From NCBI RefSeq assembly GCF_000744885.1, contig NZ_JQMV01000003.1:1426001-1490000 (forward strand): 64,000 nucleotides of DNA, in the 5' to 3' direction. This document shows positions 49,093-57,849 of the stretch, piece by piece. The notes beneath the pieces were generated by a model. The model ran no database searches and was not told the DNA's origin. It was given only the letters and a program-made list of their open reading frames with translations. The position numbers and the translations under genes are program-made. Source of the DNA: Thermus amyloliquefaciens. GTDB lineage: Bacteria > Deinococcota > Deinococci > Deinococcales > Thermaceae. Each line of letters starts with the position of its first letter. Within the stretch, counting starts at the first letter, position 1.

Positions 49093-50955
49093 TCAGGGCG
49101 CCGGGGCGAAGGCCTCGAGGCCCAAGCCCCTCAGCCTCTCCGGATCCACGCCCCCTTCCCCCCACCCCGCAAGCCGCCAGTAGGTGCGCACCGCCTCCCG
49201 GAAGGCCACGGGGTCCAAGGAGGTCTCCGGGTTCCCCCTGCGGAAGGGCTGGAAGAAGCGCTCGGGGAGGCGGTCTTCTTCTGGGCCAATCCCCTCCCGC
49301 AGGTTGAAAAGCCGGGTGAGCTGCAGGGTCCTCTCCCCCACCAAGAGCATCTCCTCAGGGGAAAGCCGCCACCCCGTGGCGGCGTAGACCGCTTCCCGCC
49401 ACTCCTCCGGGCTCCAGGGCACAAAGTCGCACATGACCAGGCTATTCACGAAGCCCCTTTCCCGGGTCTTGGTCCAGAGCATGCGGATCTTGGCCTCGGA
49501 GAGGTCCTCTATGGGAAGGGGCTGGAAGTCCTCCCCATAGAAGCGAAGCTCCCTCAACGCCTTCCCCTCCTTGGCGAAGGCGGTGTCGTGGAGGTTGTGG
49601 TTGTGGTCCGCCCCCGTGGGGCTCACCGCATACCCCACCCCCAGGGCCCGCTTGAAGCGGGGGTCATGCATGGGCACCTCCTGGCCCTTCACCTCCATGG
49701 CCAGCTCCGGGTGGCCGATGGCCTCCGCCAGGCGCCTGGCCCCCTGGGCCAAAAGCTCCCCCAGCCGCCCCTCCCTCCGGGCCAGCCGCTCGATGGCGGC
49801 GATGAGGGCGTCCCCATTGCCGAAGCGTAGGCCCAGGCCCTCGTCGTCCAAGTAGCCCCGCTCCACCGCCTCCATGGCGCAGGCCACGGTCACCCCCACC
49901 CCGATCACGTCCAGGCCGTACTGGTTGCAGAGGGTGTTGGCCTTGGTCACGGCGTAAGGGTCGGTGACCCCGCAGGTGGAACCCAACGCCCCAAGCCCCT
50001 CGTACTCCGGCCCCCCGTACTCCGGGCGCACGTCGTACTTGCCCGTGCCCTCGATCTTCACCACCTGCTTGCAACGGATGGCGCAGGCGTAGCAGGTGTC
50101 CCGGCCGATGCGGATGCCCAGGGCGTCCAGGCTGGTGCCGTCCAGGGCCTCGGCCCCCTCCAGGTAGCCGTCCAGGAAGTTGTGGCTGGGGAGCACCCCC
50201 CGCAGGTTGAAGGGCTTCACCGTGCCCACGGTGCCCATGGTGACCAGGCCCGCCGCCCGGTCCATGCGCTCCGCCGCCATACGCCGGGCAAGGGCCTTAA
50301 GAAGGGCAGGGTCGTGGTAGGCGGGCAAGGTTTCCTTCCGGGCCCGGGCGGAGACCGCCTTGAGCCCCTTGGCCCCCATCACCGCCCCCAAGCCCCCCCG
50401 CCCGGCGAAGTGGGCCAGGTCGTGGATGACGTTGGCGGTGAGGACCTGGTTCTCCCCGGCAAGCCCGATCTGGGCCACGCGGGTCTGGCCCCCATGGGCC
50501 TCCTTGAGGAGGGCCTCCACCTCGAGGGGGTCCTTGCCCCAGAGGTGGGAGGCCGGGTGGAGGGAGACCTCCCCCCCTTCCACGTGCAGGTAGACGGGCT
50601 CCGCCGCCCGGCCCAGGACCACCAGGGCATCCAGGCCGGCGTTTTTCATCTCGGCCCCGAAAAACCCCCCAGCCTCCGCGTCCCCGTAACCCCCGGTAAG
50701 GGGGCTTTTGGCGGCCACGGTGTTGCGGCCTGAGCCCGAGATGGGGGTGCCGGTGAGGACGCCAGGGGCAAAGATGAGGGCGTTTTCCGGGCCTAGGGGA
50801 TCTGCCCCCTTGGGTACATGCTTCAAAAGCAGGTGGGCGGAAAGGGCCCTGCCCCCAAGAAACCGGCGCCAGAAGGCCTCGCCGTAGCTCTCATACCAGA
50901 TCCGCCCTGTGGAAAGGTCCACGAAGGCCACGCGGTCGTGATAGCCCTTGGGCAT
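49093..50955 (-). CDS. Aldehyde:ferredoxin oxidoreductase-family tungsten/molybdenum enzyme
   Basis: A 620-residue AOR-family oxidoreductase with a bis-pterin metal site and one 4Fe-4S cluster. The cluster cysteines are in DTCYACAIRCKQVV (near 290-300) and LVMCDF (near 500). The family N-terminus VAFVDLSTGRIWYE, RYLGG-type WRRFLGGRALSAHLL, SGRNTVAAKSPLTGGYGDA and HDPRFKRALGVGYAVSPTGADHNH fit. It would oxidise aldehydes or reduce acids with ferredoxin; the substrate is unknown. TAAACT (50967-50962, minus) ends six bases before ATG 50955, so it is leaderless. Confidence 0.92.
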   Translation of the reverse strand: MPKGYHDRVAFVDLSTGRIWYESYGEAFWRRFLGGRALSAHLLLKHVPKGADPLGPENALIFAPGVLTGTPISGSGRNTVAAKSPLTGGYGDAEAGGFFGAEMKNAGLDALVVLGRAAEPVYLHVEGGEVSLHPASHLWGKDPLEVEALLKEAHGGQTRVAQIGLAGENQVLTANVIHDLAHFAGRGGLGAVMGAKGLKAVSARARKETLPAYHDPALLKALARRMAAERMDRAAGLVTMGTVGTVKPFNLRGVLPSHNFLDGYLEGAEALDGTSLDALGIRIGRDTCYACAIRCKQVVKIEGTGKYDVRPEYGGPEYEGLGALGSTCGVTDPYAVTKANTLCNQYGLDVIGVGVTVACAMEAVERGYLDDEGLGLRFGNGDALIAAIERLARREGRLGELLAQGARRLAEAIGHPELAMEVKGQEVPMHDPRFKRALGVGYAVSPTGADHNHNLHDTAFAKEGKALRELRFYGEDFQPLPIEDLSEAKIRMLWTKTRERGFVNSLVMCDFVPWSPEEWREAVYAATGWRLSPEEMLLVGERTLQLTRLFNLREGIGPEEDRLPERFFQPFRRGNPETSLDPVAFREAVRTYWRLAGWGEGGVDPERLRGLGLEAFAPAP

Positions 50956-51004
50956 AGCTAAAGTTTAACCCCTGGAGCCTTGGCCCCAGGGGCCTATCCG
51001 GGGT

Positions 51005-51030
51005 CCCACCCTGGCCGGGGCCAGGGTGGG
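51005..51030 (-). terminator. Hairpin after the ABC transporter operon
   Basis: CCACCCTGGCC / GGCCAGGGTGG with a GG loop (extended by CC/GG), just past the stop of the binding-protein gene. No T tract. Different arms from the palindromic repeat family. Confidence 0.5.
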
Positions 51031-51035
51031 GCGGA

Positions 51036-52289
51036 TCAGCGGGTCCTCCCCGCCAAAAGATCCTCGGCCAGCCTCTGGGCCTTGTCCAGGGCCGCCTTGG
51101 GATCGGCCTTGTTCAGGATGGCCTCCTTCACCGCCTGGCCCAGGATGTCAAAGCGGATCTGCTCCCACTCCGCCAAAGCCGGCTCAAACTTGGCGTAGCG
51201 GCTTTGGCGCACGATGGTGGCGAAGTCGGGGTTCTCGGCGGCGTAAGCCTGGTAAACGGGATCCTTCAGGGCGGCCTCGGTTACGGGCACGTACCCGGTG
51301 GCGGTGGTGAAGACCGCCTGGGCCCTGGGGGAGAGGACGAACTGGAGGAAGTCCTTGGCCACCGCCTGCTCCTCCTTGGAGGCCTGGCGGAAGACCACCA
51401 GGTTGGTGCCCTGGACCAGGCCGAAGCCCGGCTGCCCCTTGGCGCGGCCCGGAAGGGTGGCTACCCCCAGGTCAAACTTGGCCCCCTGGCGGTAATAGGT
51501 GTAGCCCGCGGAGGTGTCCACGCTGAAGGCGTAGGGGCCGGAGCCCAGGTTCTGGTTGATGTAGCCGGAGGTGATGGCCTTGGCCCAGCCCTCCTTCACC
51601 CCGTTTTGCAGGAGGGTAAGGGCCTCCACCGCCTCCTTGGAGTTCAGGACCAGTTTGCCGTTTTGCAGGTAGCTTCCCCCCAGGTTGAAGAAGAAGTAGG
51701 CGAAGGTGGAGGCGTCGGGCTGGAACCAGTAGACGGGGCCGCCCTCCGCCTGGGAAAGCCTCTTGCTGGTGGCCACGAACTCCTCCAAGGTGGTGGGCAC
51801 CTTGGCCCCGTGCTTCTTCAGGAGGTCCTTGTTGTAGTAAAGGACCTGGATGCTCTTGTTGAAGGGCACCCCGTAGACCACGCCCCCGAAGCGCACCGCG
51901 TTCAGGAAGCTCAGGTTCACCCCCTGGAGCTTGAGCCCCAGGGACTCCACGGGCAAAAGGGCCTTGGCCTCCAGGTACAAGGCGATGTTGTTCTCGTAGG
52001 CCTGGGCCATGGCCGGCACCTTCCCCGCGGCGAAGGCGGCCTTGATCTTGGTGGAGAGGTCCCGGTAGCTCCCCTGGGGCACCGGACGCACGCACCGCCC
52101 CTGCTGGAGCTTGTTGAACTCCACCACCAGGTTTTCCAAGGCGGCCTTAGGCGCCCCGCCGGTGAAGCCGTGCCAGAGCTCAGCCACCACCTTGGCCTTG
52201 GCGCACTGCTCCTTGATGACGTCCTCCGGTTTGGCCTGTTGGGCCAGGGCCAGGCCCAAGGCCGCGGTCAGCAACAGGACTCTTTTCAT
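51036..52289 (-). CDS. ABC transporter solute-binding protein, UgpB type
   Basis: A 417-residue periplasmic binding protein (cluster B, family 1). The signal peptide is MKRVLLLTAALGLALAQ. The UgpB-like motif AELWHGFTGGAPKAALENLVVEFNK follows, and VYGVPFNKSIQVLYYNKDLLKKHG is the hinge region. Relatives bind glycerol-3-phosphate, glycerophosphodiesters or sugars. It has its own ribosome site (GGAGGTG) and a TATACT box at 52310-52315 (minus), although it is the last gene of the operon; a separate promoter would keep binding protein in excess. Confidence 0.9.
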   Translation of the reverse strand: MKRVLLLTAALGLALAQQAKPEDVIKEQCAKAKVVAELWHGFTGGAPKAALENLVVEFNKLQQGRCVRPVPQGSYRDLSTKIKAAFAAGKVPAMAQAYENNIALYLEAKALLPVESLGLKLQGVNLSFLNAVRFGGVVYGVPFNKSIQVLYYNKDLLKKHGAKVPTTLEEFVATSKRLSQAEGGPVYWFQPDASTFAYFFFNLGGSYLQNGKLVLNSKEAVEALTLLQNGVKEGWAKAITSGYINQNLGSGPYAFSVDTSAGYTYYRQGAKFDLGVATLPGRAKGQPGFGLVQGTNLVVFRQASKEEQAVAKDFLQFVLSPRAQAVFTTATGYVPVTEAALKDPVYQAYAAENPDFATIVRQSRYAKFEPALAEWEQIRFDILGQAVKEAILNKADPKAALDKAQRLAEDLLAGRTR

Positions 52290-52344
52290 ACCCTCACACC
52301 TCCAAGGGGAGTATACCGCGTCTATTGTCAGAAGATCTTCAGGC

Positions 52345-53538
52345 TCACTTGAGCCCTGACCGGGCGATGCCCTGGATGAACTGGCGCTGGGCGAAGAAGT
52401 ACCCCAGGATCACCGGCAGGATCACGAAGGTGCTGGCGGCCATGAGGGCCCCGTAATCCGAGCCCGCCTCGGAAACGAAGGCCTGCAGGCCCAGTTGCAC
52501 CGTGCGCATCTCCGGGCTTTGGGTGACGATGAGGGGCCAAAGGAGGGCGTTGTAGGCCCCGAGGAAGGTGAAGATGCCGTAGGAAACCAGCCCGGGTAGG
52601 CTCAGGGGCAAGGCGATGCGGAAAAGCTGGGTCAGGTATCCCGCCCCGTCAATCCGGGCGGCATCAAAAAGGTCCTGGGGCAAGGAAAGGTAAAACTGCC
52701 GGAGGAGGAAGATGCCAAACACCGAGGCCAGCCAGGGGACGACGAGGGCATAGTACGTGTCCAGCCAGCCCAGTCGGGCCAGGAGGACGTAGTTGGGGAT
52801 GAGGAGCACCTCCCCCGGCACCATCATGGTGGCTAGGATCAGGACGAACACCGCCTCCTTGCCGGGAAAGGGAATGCGGGCCAGGGCAAAGGCGGCCAAG
52901 GCCGCCAGGAAGAGCCCCACCGCCACCTGGGTCAGGGCGGTGAAGAAGCTATTGAAGAAGTAGCGCCCCCAAGGGGCAGCGTGCCAGGCCTCGAGGTAGT
53001 TGTGGAACACGTACCCCAAAACCCCAGGGACCGCGTTCACCCACTCCAGCCGCCAGTACTCCCCTTGGGAGCGGAGGGCGTCGGGGGGCAAGGGCGCTTC
53101 CAGAGGAACCTCCTTGGGCCAAAGCACCACCAGGGGGAGGACGCGAAAGGGGGCCTCCGTGGCGTTGGTAAGCCGCACCCGCCAAGCCCCTTCCCGGTAG
53201 GCCACCTCCACCCGGGTGCCGTCCGCCCGGGGGTCAAAGAAAGCCCCAGGGGTGCGGGGCACAAAGGCCCGGGGAGGGCGCGCGGCATCCCCAGGGAAGA
53301 CCAGCTCCACGCTCCTTCCTGATCCCAGCCCACCCCAAAGGGGGCTATCCCCCAGCCGGGCCGCCTGGAACCAGTTCGCCGGCTTCATGCGCTCGGGAAT
53401 CCAGATGGGCTTCGCCTGCAGGGCCTCCTGGGGGCTTTTCAGGCTGGTGGCCAGCATCCAGTAAAAGGGGAAGGCCATGACCAGCCCACCCGTCAGAAGA
53501 AGCAGGTGCACGAGCAGGGCACCGGGTCTAAATCTCAT
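52345..53538 (-). CDS. ABC transporter permease, UgpE/MalG type, with periplasmic insert
   Basis: A 397-residue inner-membrane permease. The first membrane segment is HLLLLTGGLVMAFPFYWML. Instead of the usual short loop, about 130 residues rich in beta-strand pattern (roughly 55-185, with VEVAYREGAWRVRLTNATEAPF) are inserted before NYLEAWHAAPWGRYFFNSFF. The EAA loop is DAARIDGAGYLTQLFRIALPLSLP. Typical UgpE is about 280 residues. The insert could contact the binding protein. It overlaps the upstream permease gene by 11 bases. Confidence 0.9.
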   Translation of the reverse strand: MRFRPGALLVHLLLLTGGLVMAFPFYWMLATSLKSPQEALQAKPIWIPERMKPANWFQAARLGDSPLWGGLGSGRSVELVFPGDAARPPRAFVPRTPGAFFDPRADGTRVEVAYREGAWRVRLTNATEAPFRVLPLVVLWPKEVPLEAPLPPDALRSQGEYWRLEWVNAVPGVLGYVFHNYLEAWHAAPWGRYFFNSFFTALTQVAVGLFLAALAAFALARIPFPGKEAVFVLILATMMVPGEVLLIPNYVLLARLGWLDTYYALVVPWLASVFGIFLLRQFYLSLPQDLFDAARIDGAGYLTQLFRIALPLSLPGLVSYGIFTFLGAYNALLWPLIVTQSPEMRTVQLGLQAFVSEAGSDYGALMAASTFVILPVILGYFFAQRQFIQGIARSGLK

Positions 53539-54721
53539 AGTTCACCCGCCTCTCCAAAACCCGCCTTTGGACCAAGGTAAGGATCAGGATGAGGAGAAAG
53601 GTCACCATGGCGATGGCGCTGGCGTAGGAGAAATCCGAGTCGCGGAAGCCCTTGTTGTAAAGGTAAAAGGCCAGGGTCAGGGTGTCCTGCAACACCCCGG
53701 CGGTGGGGGTGAGGACGTAGACCTGGGTAAACACCTGGAAGGCGCCGATGAGCCCGAGGGTGAAGAGGAAAAAGGTGGTGGGGGAAAGGAGGGGCCAGGT
53801 GATAAGCCGGTGCTTTTGCCAAAAACTCGCCCCATCCAGCTCCGCCGCCTCGTAGTACTCCTTGGGGATGGCCTGGAGCCCCGCCAGGAGGATCACCACC
53901 TGGTAGCCCAGAAAGTGCCACACGCTCATGACCATGATGGCCACGAAGGCCAGGCTGGGGCCGGCCCAAAACCCCTGGAGGGGGATCCCCAGGGGCTCGA
54001 GGAGAAGGGCAAACACCCCCTTGGGGGTGTTCAGCCAGTCTAGGCCTGGGGTGCCGAGCACCCAGTTGAGAAAGCCAAACTCCGGGTGGTAGATCCAGCG
54101 CCACACCGCCGCCGCCGCCGTGAGGGCGGTGATGTAGGGGAGGAAGTAGAGGGTGCGGTAGAACCCCAGGAAGGCCACCTGGGTGTTGAGGAGGATGGCC
54201 ACCCCCGTGGCCAGGAGAAGACCCACCGGCACGGTGAAGACCACGTACCAGAAGGTGTTGCCCAAAGCCTTCCAGAAAAGGGGGTCTTGGAGGAGGATGC
54301 GGTAGTTCTCCAGCCCCGCAAAGGCCGCGGGACGCAGGAAGTTCACCTTCTCAAAAAGGCTCAGGTAGAAGGCGTAAAAGGTGGGGAAGACGTGCCACAC
54401 CAAAAGCAGGGCCAAGGCAGGCCAGACCAGGGCCCAGCCGTAGAAGGCTCCCTGTTGCTTCTCGCTCAGGGTACGCCCGAAGAAGACAGCGAAGAGCAGG
54501 GGGGCCAGGAAGGGAGCGGGAGGAACCCAGGGGGCCAAAAGACCCAGGAGGAGCAGGGCGTAAGGCAGGCCATGGCGGAGGCCCCAAAGGGCCAGGAGGG
54601 CGTACGCCCCTAGGCCCACCTCCAGCGCCCAAGGCGGCAGGAAGCGGAGGCGCTCCGCGTATGCCGCCAGGGTGAGCAACGCCCCCAGGCTCAGAAGCAG
54701 GTGGAGCGGAAACCCGCGCAT
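53528..54721 (-). CDS. ABC transporter permease, UgpA/MalF type
   Basis: A 397-residue inner-membrane permease. About three extra hydrophobic helices (FPLHLLLSLGALLTLAAY, VGLGAYALLALWGL, YALLLLGLLAPWVPPAPFLAPLLF) precede the standard six (first: WPALALLLVWHVFPTFYAFYLSLFE). The EAA loop is EAAELDGASFWQKHRLITWPLLSP. ATG 54721 is chosen: TATACT (54737-54732, minus) lies ten bases upstream. No ATPase gene is in the operon, so a shared MsmK/UgpC-like ATPase elsewhere is probably used. Confidence 0.88.
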   Translation of the reverse strand: MRGFPLHLLLSLGALLTLAAYAERLRFLPPWALEVGLGAYALLALWGLRHGLPYALLLLGLLAPWVPPAPFLAPLLFAVFFGRTLSEKQQGAFYGWALVWPALALLLVWHVFPTFYAFYLSLFEKVNFLRPAAFAGLENYRILLQDPLFWKALGNTFWYVVFTVPVGLLLATGVAILLNTQVAFLGFYRTLYFLPYITALTAAAAVWRWIYHPEFGFLNWVLGTPGLDWLNTPKGVFALLLEPLGIPLQGFWAGPSLAFVAIMVMSVWHFLGYQVVILLAGLQAIPKEYYEAAELDGASFWQKHRLITWPLLSPTTFFLFTLGLIGAFQVFTQVYVLTPTAGVLQDTLTLAFYLYNKGFRDSDFSYASAIAMVTFLLILILTLVQRRVLERRVNYEI

Positions 54722-54748
54722 TCCGAGCCGGAGTATATCAAGGGCCTT

Positions 54749-54754
54749 TAGGAT
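54749..54754 (+). promoter_or_regulatory. -10 box of a leaderless transcript (tsaB)
   Basis: TAGGAT ends seven bases before ATG 54762. The divergent permease promoter (TATACT) lies 12 bases away. Confidence 0.5.
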
Positions 54755-54761
54755 AAAGGCC

Positions 54762-55301
54762 ATGTGGACCCTGACCCTGGACACCGCCACCCCCTACCTC
54801 TCCCTGGGGCTCTTCCAAGGGGAGGAGGGTTTGGGAAGGGTGGTGCGGGTGGAAAGGCGGCACGAGGAGGCCCTATTCCCCCTCTTGGACGCGGTTCTGG
54901 CCGAGGTGGGCGCCCGCAAGGAGGAGATCGGGGCCCTGGTCCTGGGGGAAGGCCCAGGGTCCTACACCGGCCTCCGCATCGCCCTGGCCGCGGGGCTGGG
55001 CATCGCCCTGGCCCAAGGGGCTAGGGTCTACGGCGTGGGCTCCCTCCTGGCCGCCTGCTGGCCCTTTTTAGAGGAGGGCGGCCCTCCCCTAACCCCCCTC
55101 TTCACCGCCAGGAACCGCCTTTACTACGGGGCCACCTACGCCAGGCGGGAGGGAAGGCCCAAAGAGCTTCTCCCTCCCCGCAAGCTCCAAGCGGAGGAGC
55201 TCCCCCAAGCGGGCCTCCTCCTGGACCCACCCCCGGACCCCCGGGCCCTCTACGAGCTCCTGCCCTTCGCCCGCGAGGGGGTGGAGCCCCTCTACCTCTG
55301 A
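54762..55301 (+). CDS. tsaB: tRNA threonylcarbamoyladenosine synthesis protein TsaB
   Basis: A 179-residue ASKHA-fold partner of TsaD, needed for t6A37 in tRNAs reading ANN codons. The N-terminus LTLDTATPYLSLGLF and the motif LGEGPGSYTGLRIALAAGLGIAL (near 64-86) are diagnostic. It is shorter than E. coli TsaB (about 230 residues), lacking part of the second lobe, as is common in this phylum. The start is fixed by the -10 spacing and homology; an in-frame ATG 30 codons upstream falls in the divergent gene. Confidence 0.9.
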   Translation: MWTLTLDTATPYLSLGLFQGEEGLGRVVRVERRHEEALFPLLDAVLAEVGARKEEIGALVLGEGPGSYTGLRIALAAGLGIALAQGARVYGVGSLLAACWPFLEEGGPPLTPLFTARNRLYYGATYARREGRPKELLPPRKLQAEELPQAGLLLDPPPDPRALYELLPFAREGVEPLYL

Positions 55302-55305
55302 GGCC

Positions 55306-55959
55306 TCAGTCGGCGGCCACCTGGGGTGGCCGGGGCAGGCGGTACTGGTAGCTGGGAAGGGGTTCTTGGAAAGGGGTGCCCCTAAGTCTCTCCGCCATGA
55401 GCACCAGGTTCTCCCCGGCGATGCGGGCATCCTCCAGGAGCTCCGGGTTTTCCTTAAGGGTCACCGCCCCCCGGCGGTGGGCGTAGACCAGGCCCAGGGG
55501 GGCCAGAACGAAACCCATGTAGCTGAGGGGCAGGAGCATCTGGGAAAGGGCCTGGCTGGCCCCTTCCTCTTCCGCCACCGCCAGAAGGGCCATGGGCTTG
55601 CCCAGGTTCAAGAGGCCCTGGTTCTCCATGGAGGTCATGCGCTCCAGGAGGGCCTTCATCCGGGCAGAAACGCTGAACCAGTAAACCGGGGTGGCGAAGA
55701 CCACGGCGTCGGCGTTCAGGAGCTTCTCCGCCACCTTGCCAAACCCGTCCCAGGGCCCCTGCACGCAGGTCTCGGGGCCGCAGGCGGTGGGGTCCAGGGA
55801 ATAGTTCCCCACGCAGAAGGGAAAGGGGTGCTTCACCAGGTCCAGGCGCTCCGTGGTGGCCCCCTTGCGTCTGGCCGCCTCCAGCACCTCGTCCAGCAAC
55901 TCCGCCGTAAACCCGTCCGTCCGTGCCGATGCGTTAACGCCGAGCACGCGTAAGCCCAT
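55306..55959 (-). CDS. Flavodoxin-like NAD(P)H-dependent FMN reductase
   Basis: A 217-residue flavoprotein. LRVLGVNASARTDGFTAELLDEVLEAA is the FMN phosphate-binding start, and DAVVFATPVYWFSVSARMKALLERM is the family FMN-binding motif. Cysteines in FCVGNY, ACGPETC may bind a metal or form a disulfide, as in iron-sulfur flavoproteins, but the compact ISF cysteine spacing is not present. Physiological partner unknown. ATG 55959 is preferred; GTG 55968 is three codons upstream. Confidence 0.8.
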   Translation of the reverse strand: MGLRVLGVNASARTDGFTAELLDEVLEAARRKGATTERLDLVKHPFPFCVGNYSLDPTACGPETCVQGPWDGFGKVAEKLLNADAVVFATPVYWFSVSARMKALLERMTSMENQGLLNLGKPMALLAVAEEEGASQALSQMLLPLSYMGFVLAPLGLVYAHRRGAVTLKENPELLEDARIAGENLVLMAERLRGTPFQEPLPSYQYRLPRPPQVAAD

Positions 55960-56005
55960 ACCTATCACCCAAACACTAAACCCCTTTTAGCATAGCATGC
56001 GCACC

Positions 56006-56992
56006 CTAAGGCCGCCAAGGCCCCGCCACAAACTCCCCCATCCCCCGGGCCCGCACCGGATACCCCCTGAAGGCCCCCTCCCCCACCACCGGGCCCTCCC
56101 AGTACGCCACCCGGGTGGTGCGGGAAAGGATCTCGCCCTCCCGGAAGAGGGGGCGGAGCACCAGGTCCAACCCCGGCCCCAGAAGGCGCCAGGAGAGGGT
56201 GTAGGTGCGCCCCGAGGGGCTGGTCCAGGCCTCGAGGGGCACGAAGGCCAGCTCCAGGGCCTCCGCCCGCCCCAGGGGATCCACCCGGCTCCCCAGAACC
56301 TGGACCACCTCCCCCGACCGGCCCTTCACCTGGTAGGCCATGAGCTCGGAGCCGTCCGAGAGGTGGAGGCCGAACCAGTCCCAGGTGGCGGAAACCCCGG
56401 CGAACTGCTCCCCCCACTGGTGGTCCAGCCAGGCCTCCCCCTGGGCTTCCTCTTCCCGGATGCGGCCCCGGACCTCCGCCCGGGTGTAGGACTGGTAGTA
56501 GAGCCGCCCCGTCTCCTGGGTGCCCGAGTAGCCGGGGGGGTGGACCACGGGAGGCTTCAGGGGAAGGAAGGTGAGGTCCAAAGGACCGGCCACGAGGCGG
56601 AAGGCCTCGCCTTCCCGCCAGAACCGCCAGCCGGAAACCTCCAGGAAGGGGCCCGGCGCCGCCTGGCCCCGGGGAGCCCAGAGGTCCTGGTCGGAAACCT
56701 CCAAAAACACCCTCTCCCCCGTGCGCAGGTCGGTGAGGGCCAAATGTATGGCGTGGAAGGCCCCGAAGAGGCTTCCCGGAAGGCCCAGGATGCGGTAGCC
56801 AGGGGGAGGATAAGCCTTGAAGAAGGCGTAGTGGAAGGCGTAAGGCTCCGCCCACCCCGAGGCGTACCACCACTCCACCTGCGCCGGCCTGGGGTCCCAG
56901 TCCCTGGGATCGGGAAGCCTCTTGGGGTCCACCCCCAGGAGGGCGGGGGCGCAGGCCCCAAGGAGCAGGGGGAGGAAGAGGAGGCGCCGCAC
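56006..56992 (-). CDS. AttH/CrtC-like lipocalin lipoprotein
   Basis: A 328-residue exported lipoprotein: MRRLLFLPLLLGAC ends in a lipobox with Cys14. The mature protein has the AttH/CrtC family marks VEWWYASGW near the start and EAWLDHQWGEQF near the middle, in a double lipocalin-like fold. CrtC hydrates carotenoids; AttH is of unknown activity. Thermus makes carotenoids, but no carotenoid genes are nearby, so the activity is open. GTG 56992 lies six bases after TAGAGT (57004-56999, minus), a leaderless start. Confidence 0.82.
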   Translation of the reverse strand: MRRLLFLPLLLGACAPALLGVDPKRLPDPRDWDPRPAQVEWWYASGWAEPYAFHYAFFKAYPPPGYRILGLPGSLFGAFHAIHLALTDLRTGERVFLEVSDQDLWAPRGQAAPGPFLEVSGWRFWREGEAFRLVAGPLDLTFLPLKPPVVHPPGYSGTQETGRLYYQSYTRAEVRGRIREEEAQGEAWLDHQWGEQFAGVSATWDWFGLHLSDGSELMAYQVKGRSGEVVQVLGSRVDPLGRAEALELAFVPLEAWTSPSGRTYTLSWRLLGPGLDLVLRPLFREGEILSRTTRVAYWEGPVVGEGAFRGYPVRARGMGEFVAGPWRP

Positions 56993-57039
56993 AACCCCAC
57001 TCTATCCGGGAAGCGCCCGGGCTTGTGTGGCCTTGGCCG

Positions 57040-57045
57040 TAGACT
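57040..57045 (+). promoter_or_regulatory. -10 box of a leaderless transcript (tatD)
   Basis: TAGACT ends seven bases before ATG 57053. The divergent lipoprotein -10 box lies 35 bases away on the other strand. Confidence 0.5.
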
Positions 57046-57052
57046 GGGGGGC

Positions 57053-57808
57053 ATGACCGACACCCACGCCCACCTGGACTTCCTGGAGGAGGAAGAGCTG
57101 GCCGAGGCCAAGGCCCACCTCCCCGAGCTCAAGGCCGTCCTGACCCTGGGGGTGGACCCGGGCCGCTGGGAGAAGACCCTGGCCCTAGCGGAAGGGAACG
57201 TCTACGCCGCCGTGGGCCTCCACCCCACCTCGGCCCACCTCCTCTCCCCCGAGGTGGAAGAGGCCCTGAGGCATTACGCCCGCCACCCCCGGGTGCGGGC
57301 CATCGGGGAAAGCGGCCTGGACTATTACTGGACCCCCGAGACCAAGCCCGCCCAGCTCAAGGCCCTGGACTTCCAAGCGGCCTTGGCGGAGGCCTTGGGG
57401 CTTCCCCTGGTCCTCCACGTGCGGAGCAAGGACGGGCAGGCGGAGGAGGACCTGGCCGCCTGGCTTATGGCCCACCGCCCCAAGAGGGTGGTTCTCCATG
57501 CCTTCGGGGGACACCCGGCCCTCGAGGCGGCGGGCCTTCGGGTGGAAGCCTACTTCAGCTTCGCGGGACCCCTCACCTACAGGAAAAACCAGGCCCTGCG
57601 GGAAGCCGCCCAAAGGCTCCCCCTGGACAGGCTCCTGGTGGAGACCGACTCCCCCTTCCTGCCCCCAGAGCCCCACCGGGGAAGGCGCAACCTCCCCCAC
57701 CTCGTGCGCCACACCCTGGCCAAGCTGGCGGAGGTGCGGGGGATGGCCTGGGCGGAAATGGAGTCCATCACCGACGAGAACGCGGCCACCTGCTTCCGGT
57801 GGACGTAA
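57053..57808 (+). CDS. tatD: TatD-family metal-dependent deoxyribonuclease
   Basis: A 251-residue TIM-barrel hydrolase. Metal ligands are visible in TDTHAHLDF (N-terminus), GLHPTSAH, GESGLDYYW (Glu), VLHVRSKDG, VLHAFGG and LVETDSPFLPP (Asp near 205). Relatives act as 3'-5' DNases or D-aminoacyl-tRNA hydrolases. The open frame continues far upstream in antisense to the AttH gene, but the family start and -10 spacing set ATG 57053. Confidence 0.92.
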   Translation: MTDTHAHLDFLEEEELAEAKAHLPELKAVLTLGVDPGRWEKTLALAEGNVYAAVGLHPTSAHLLSPEVEEALRHYARHPRVRAIGESGLDYYWTPETKPAQLKALDFQAALAEALGLPLVLHVRSKDGQAEEDLAAWLMAHRPKRVVLHAFGGHPALEAAGLRVEAYFSFAGPLTYRKNQALREAAQRLPLDRLLVETDSPFLPPEPHRGRRNLPHLVRHTLAKLAEVRGMAWAEMESITDENAATCFRWT

Positions 57809-57849
57809 AGCCCCCCGCCAGATCCCCATGGGGCAGAATGGAGAGCGGC

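Noticed and set aside
51005-51030. Hairpin assigned to the CCCCGTCGTGG repeat family
   Set aside because: The arms (CCACCCTGGCC) and the flanks do not match the family; kept as an ordinary terminator-like hairpin.
55997-57052. Upstream extension of tatD to a 603-residue protein
   Set aside because: The added part is antisense to the AttH-like gene and carries no domain; tatD starts at 57053 by homology and -10 spacing.
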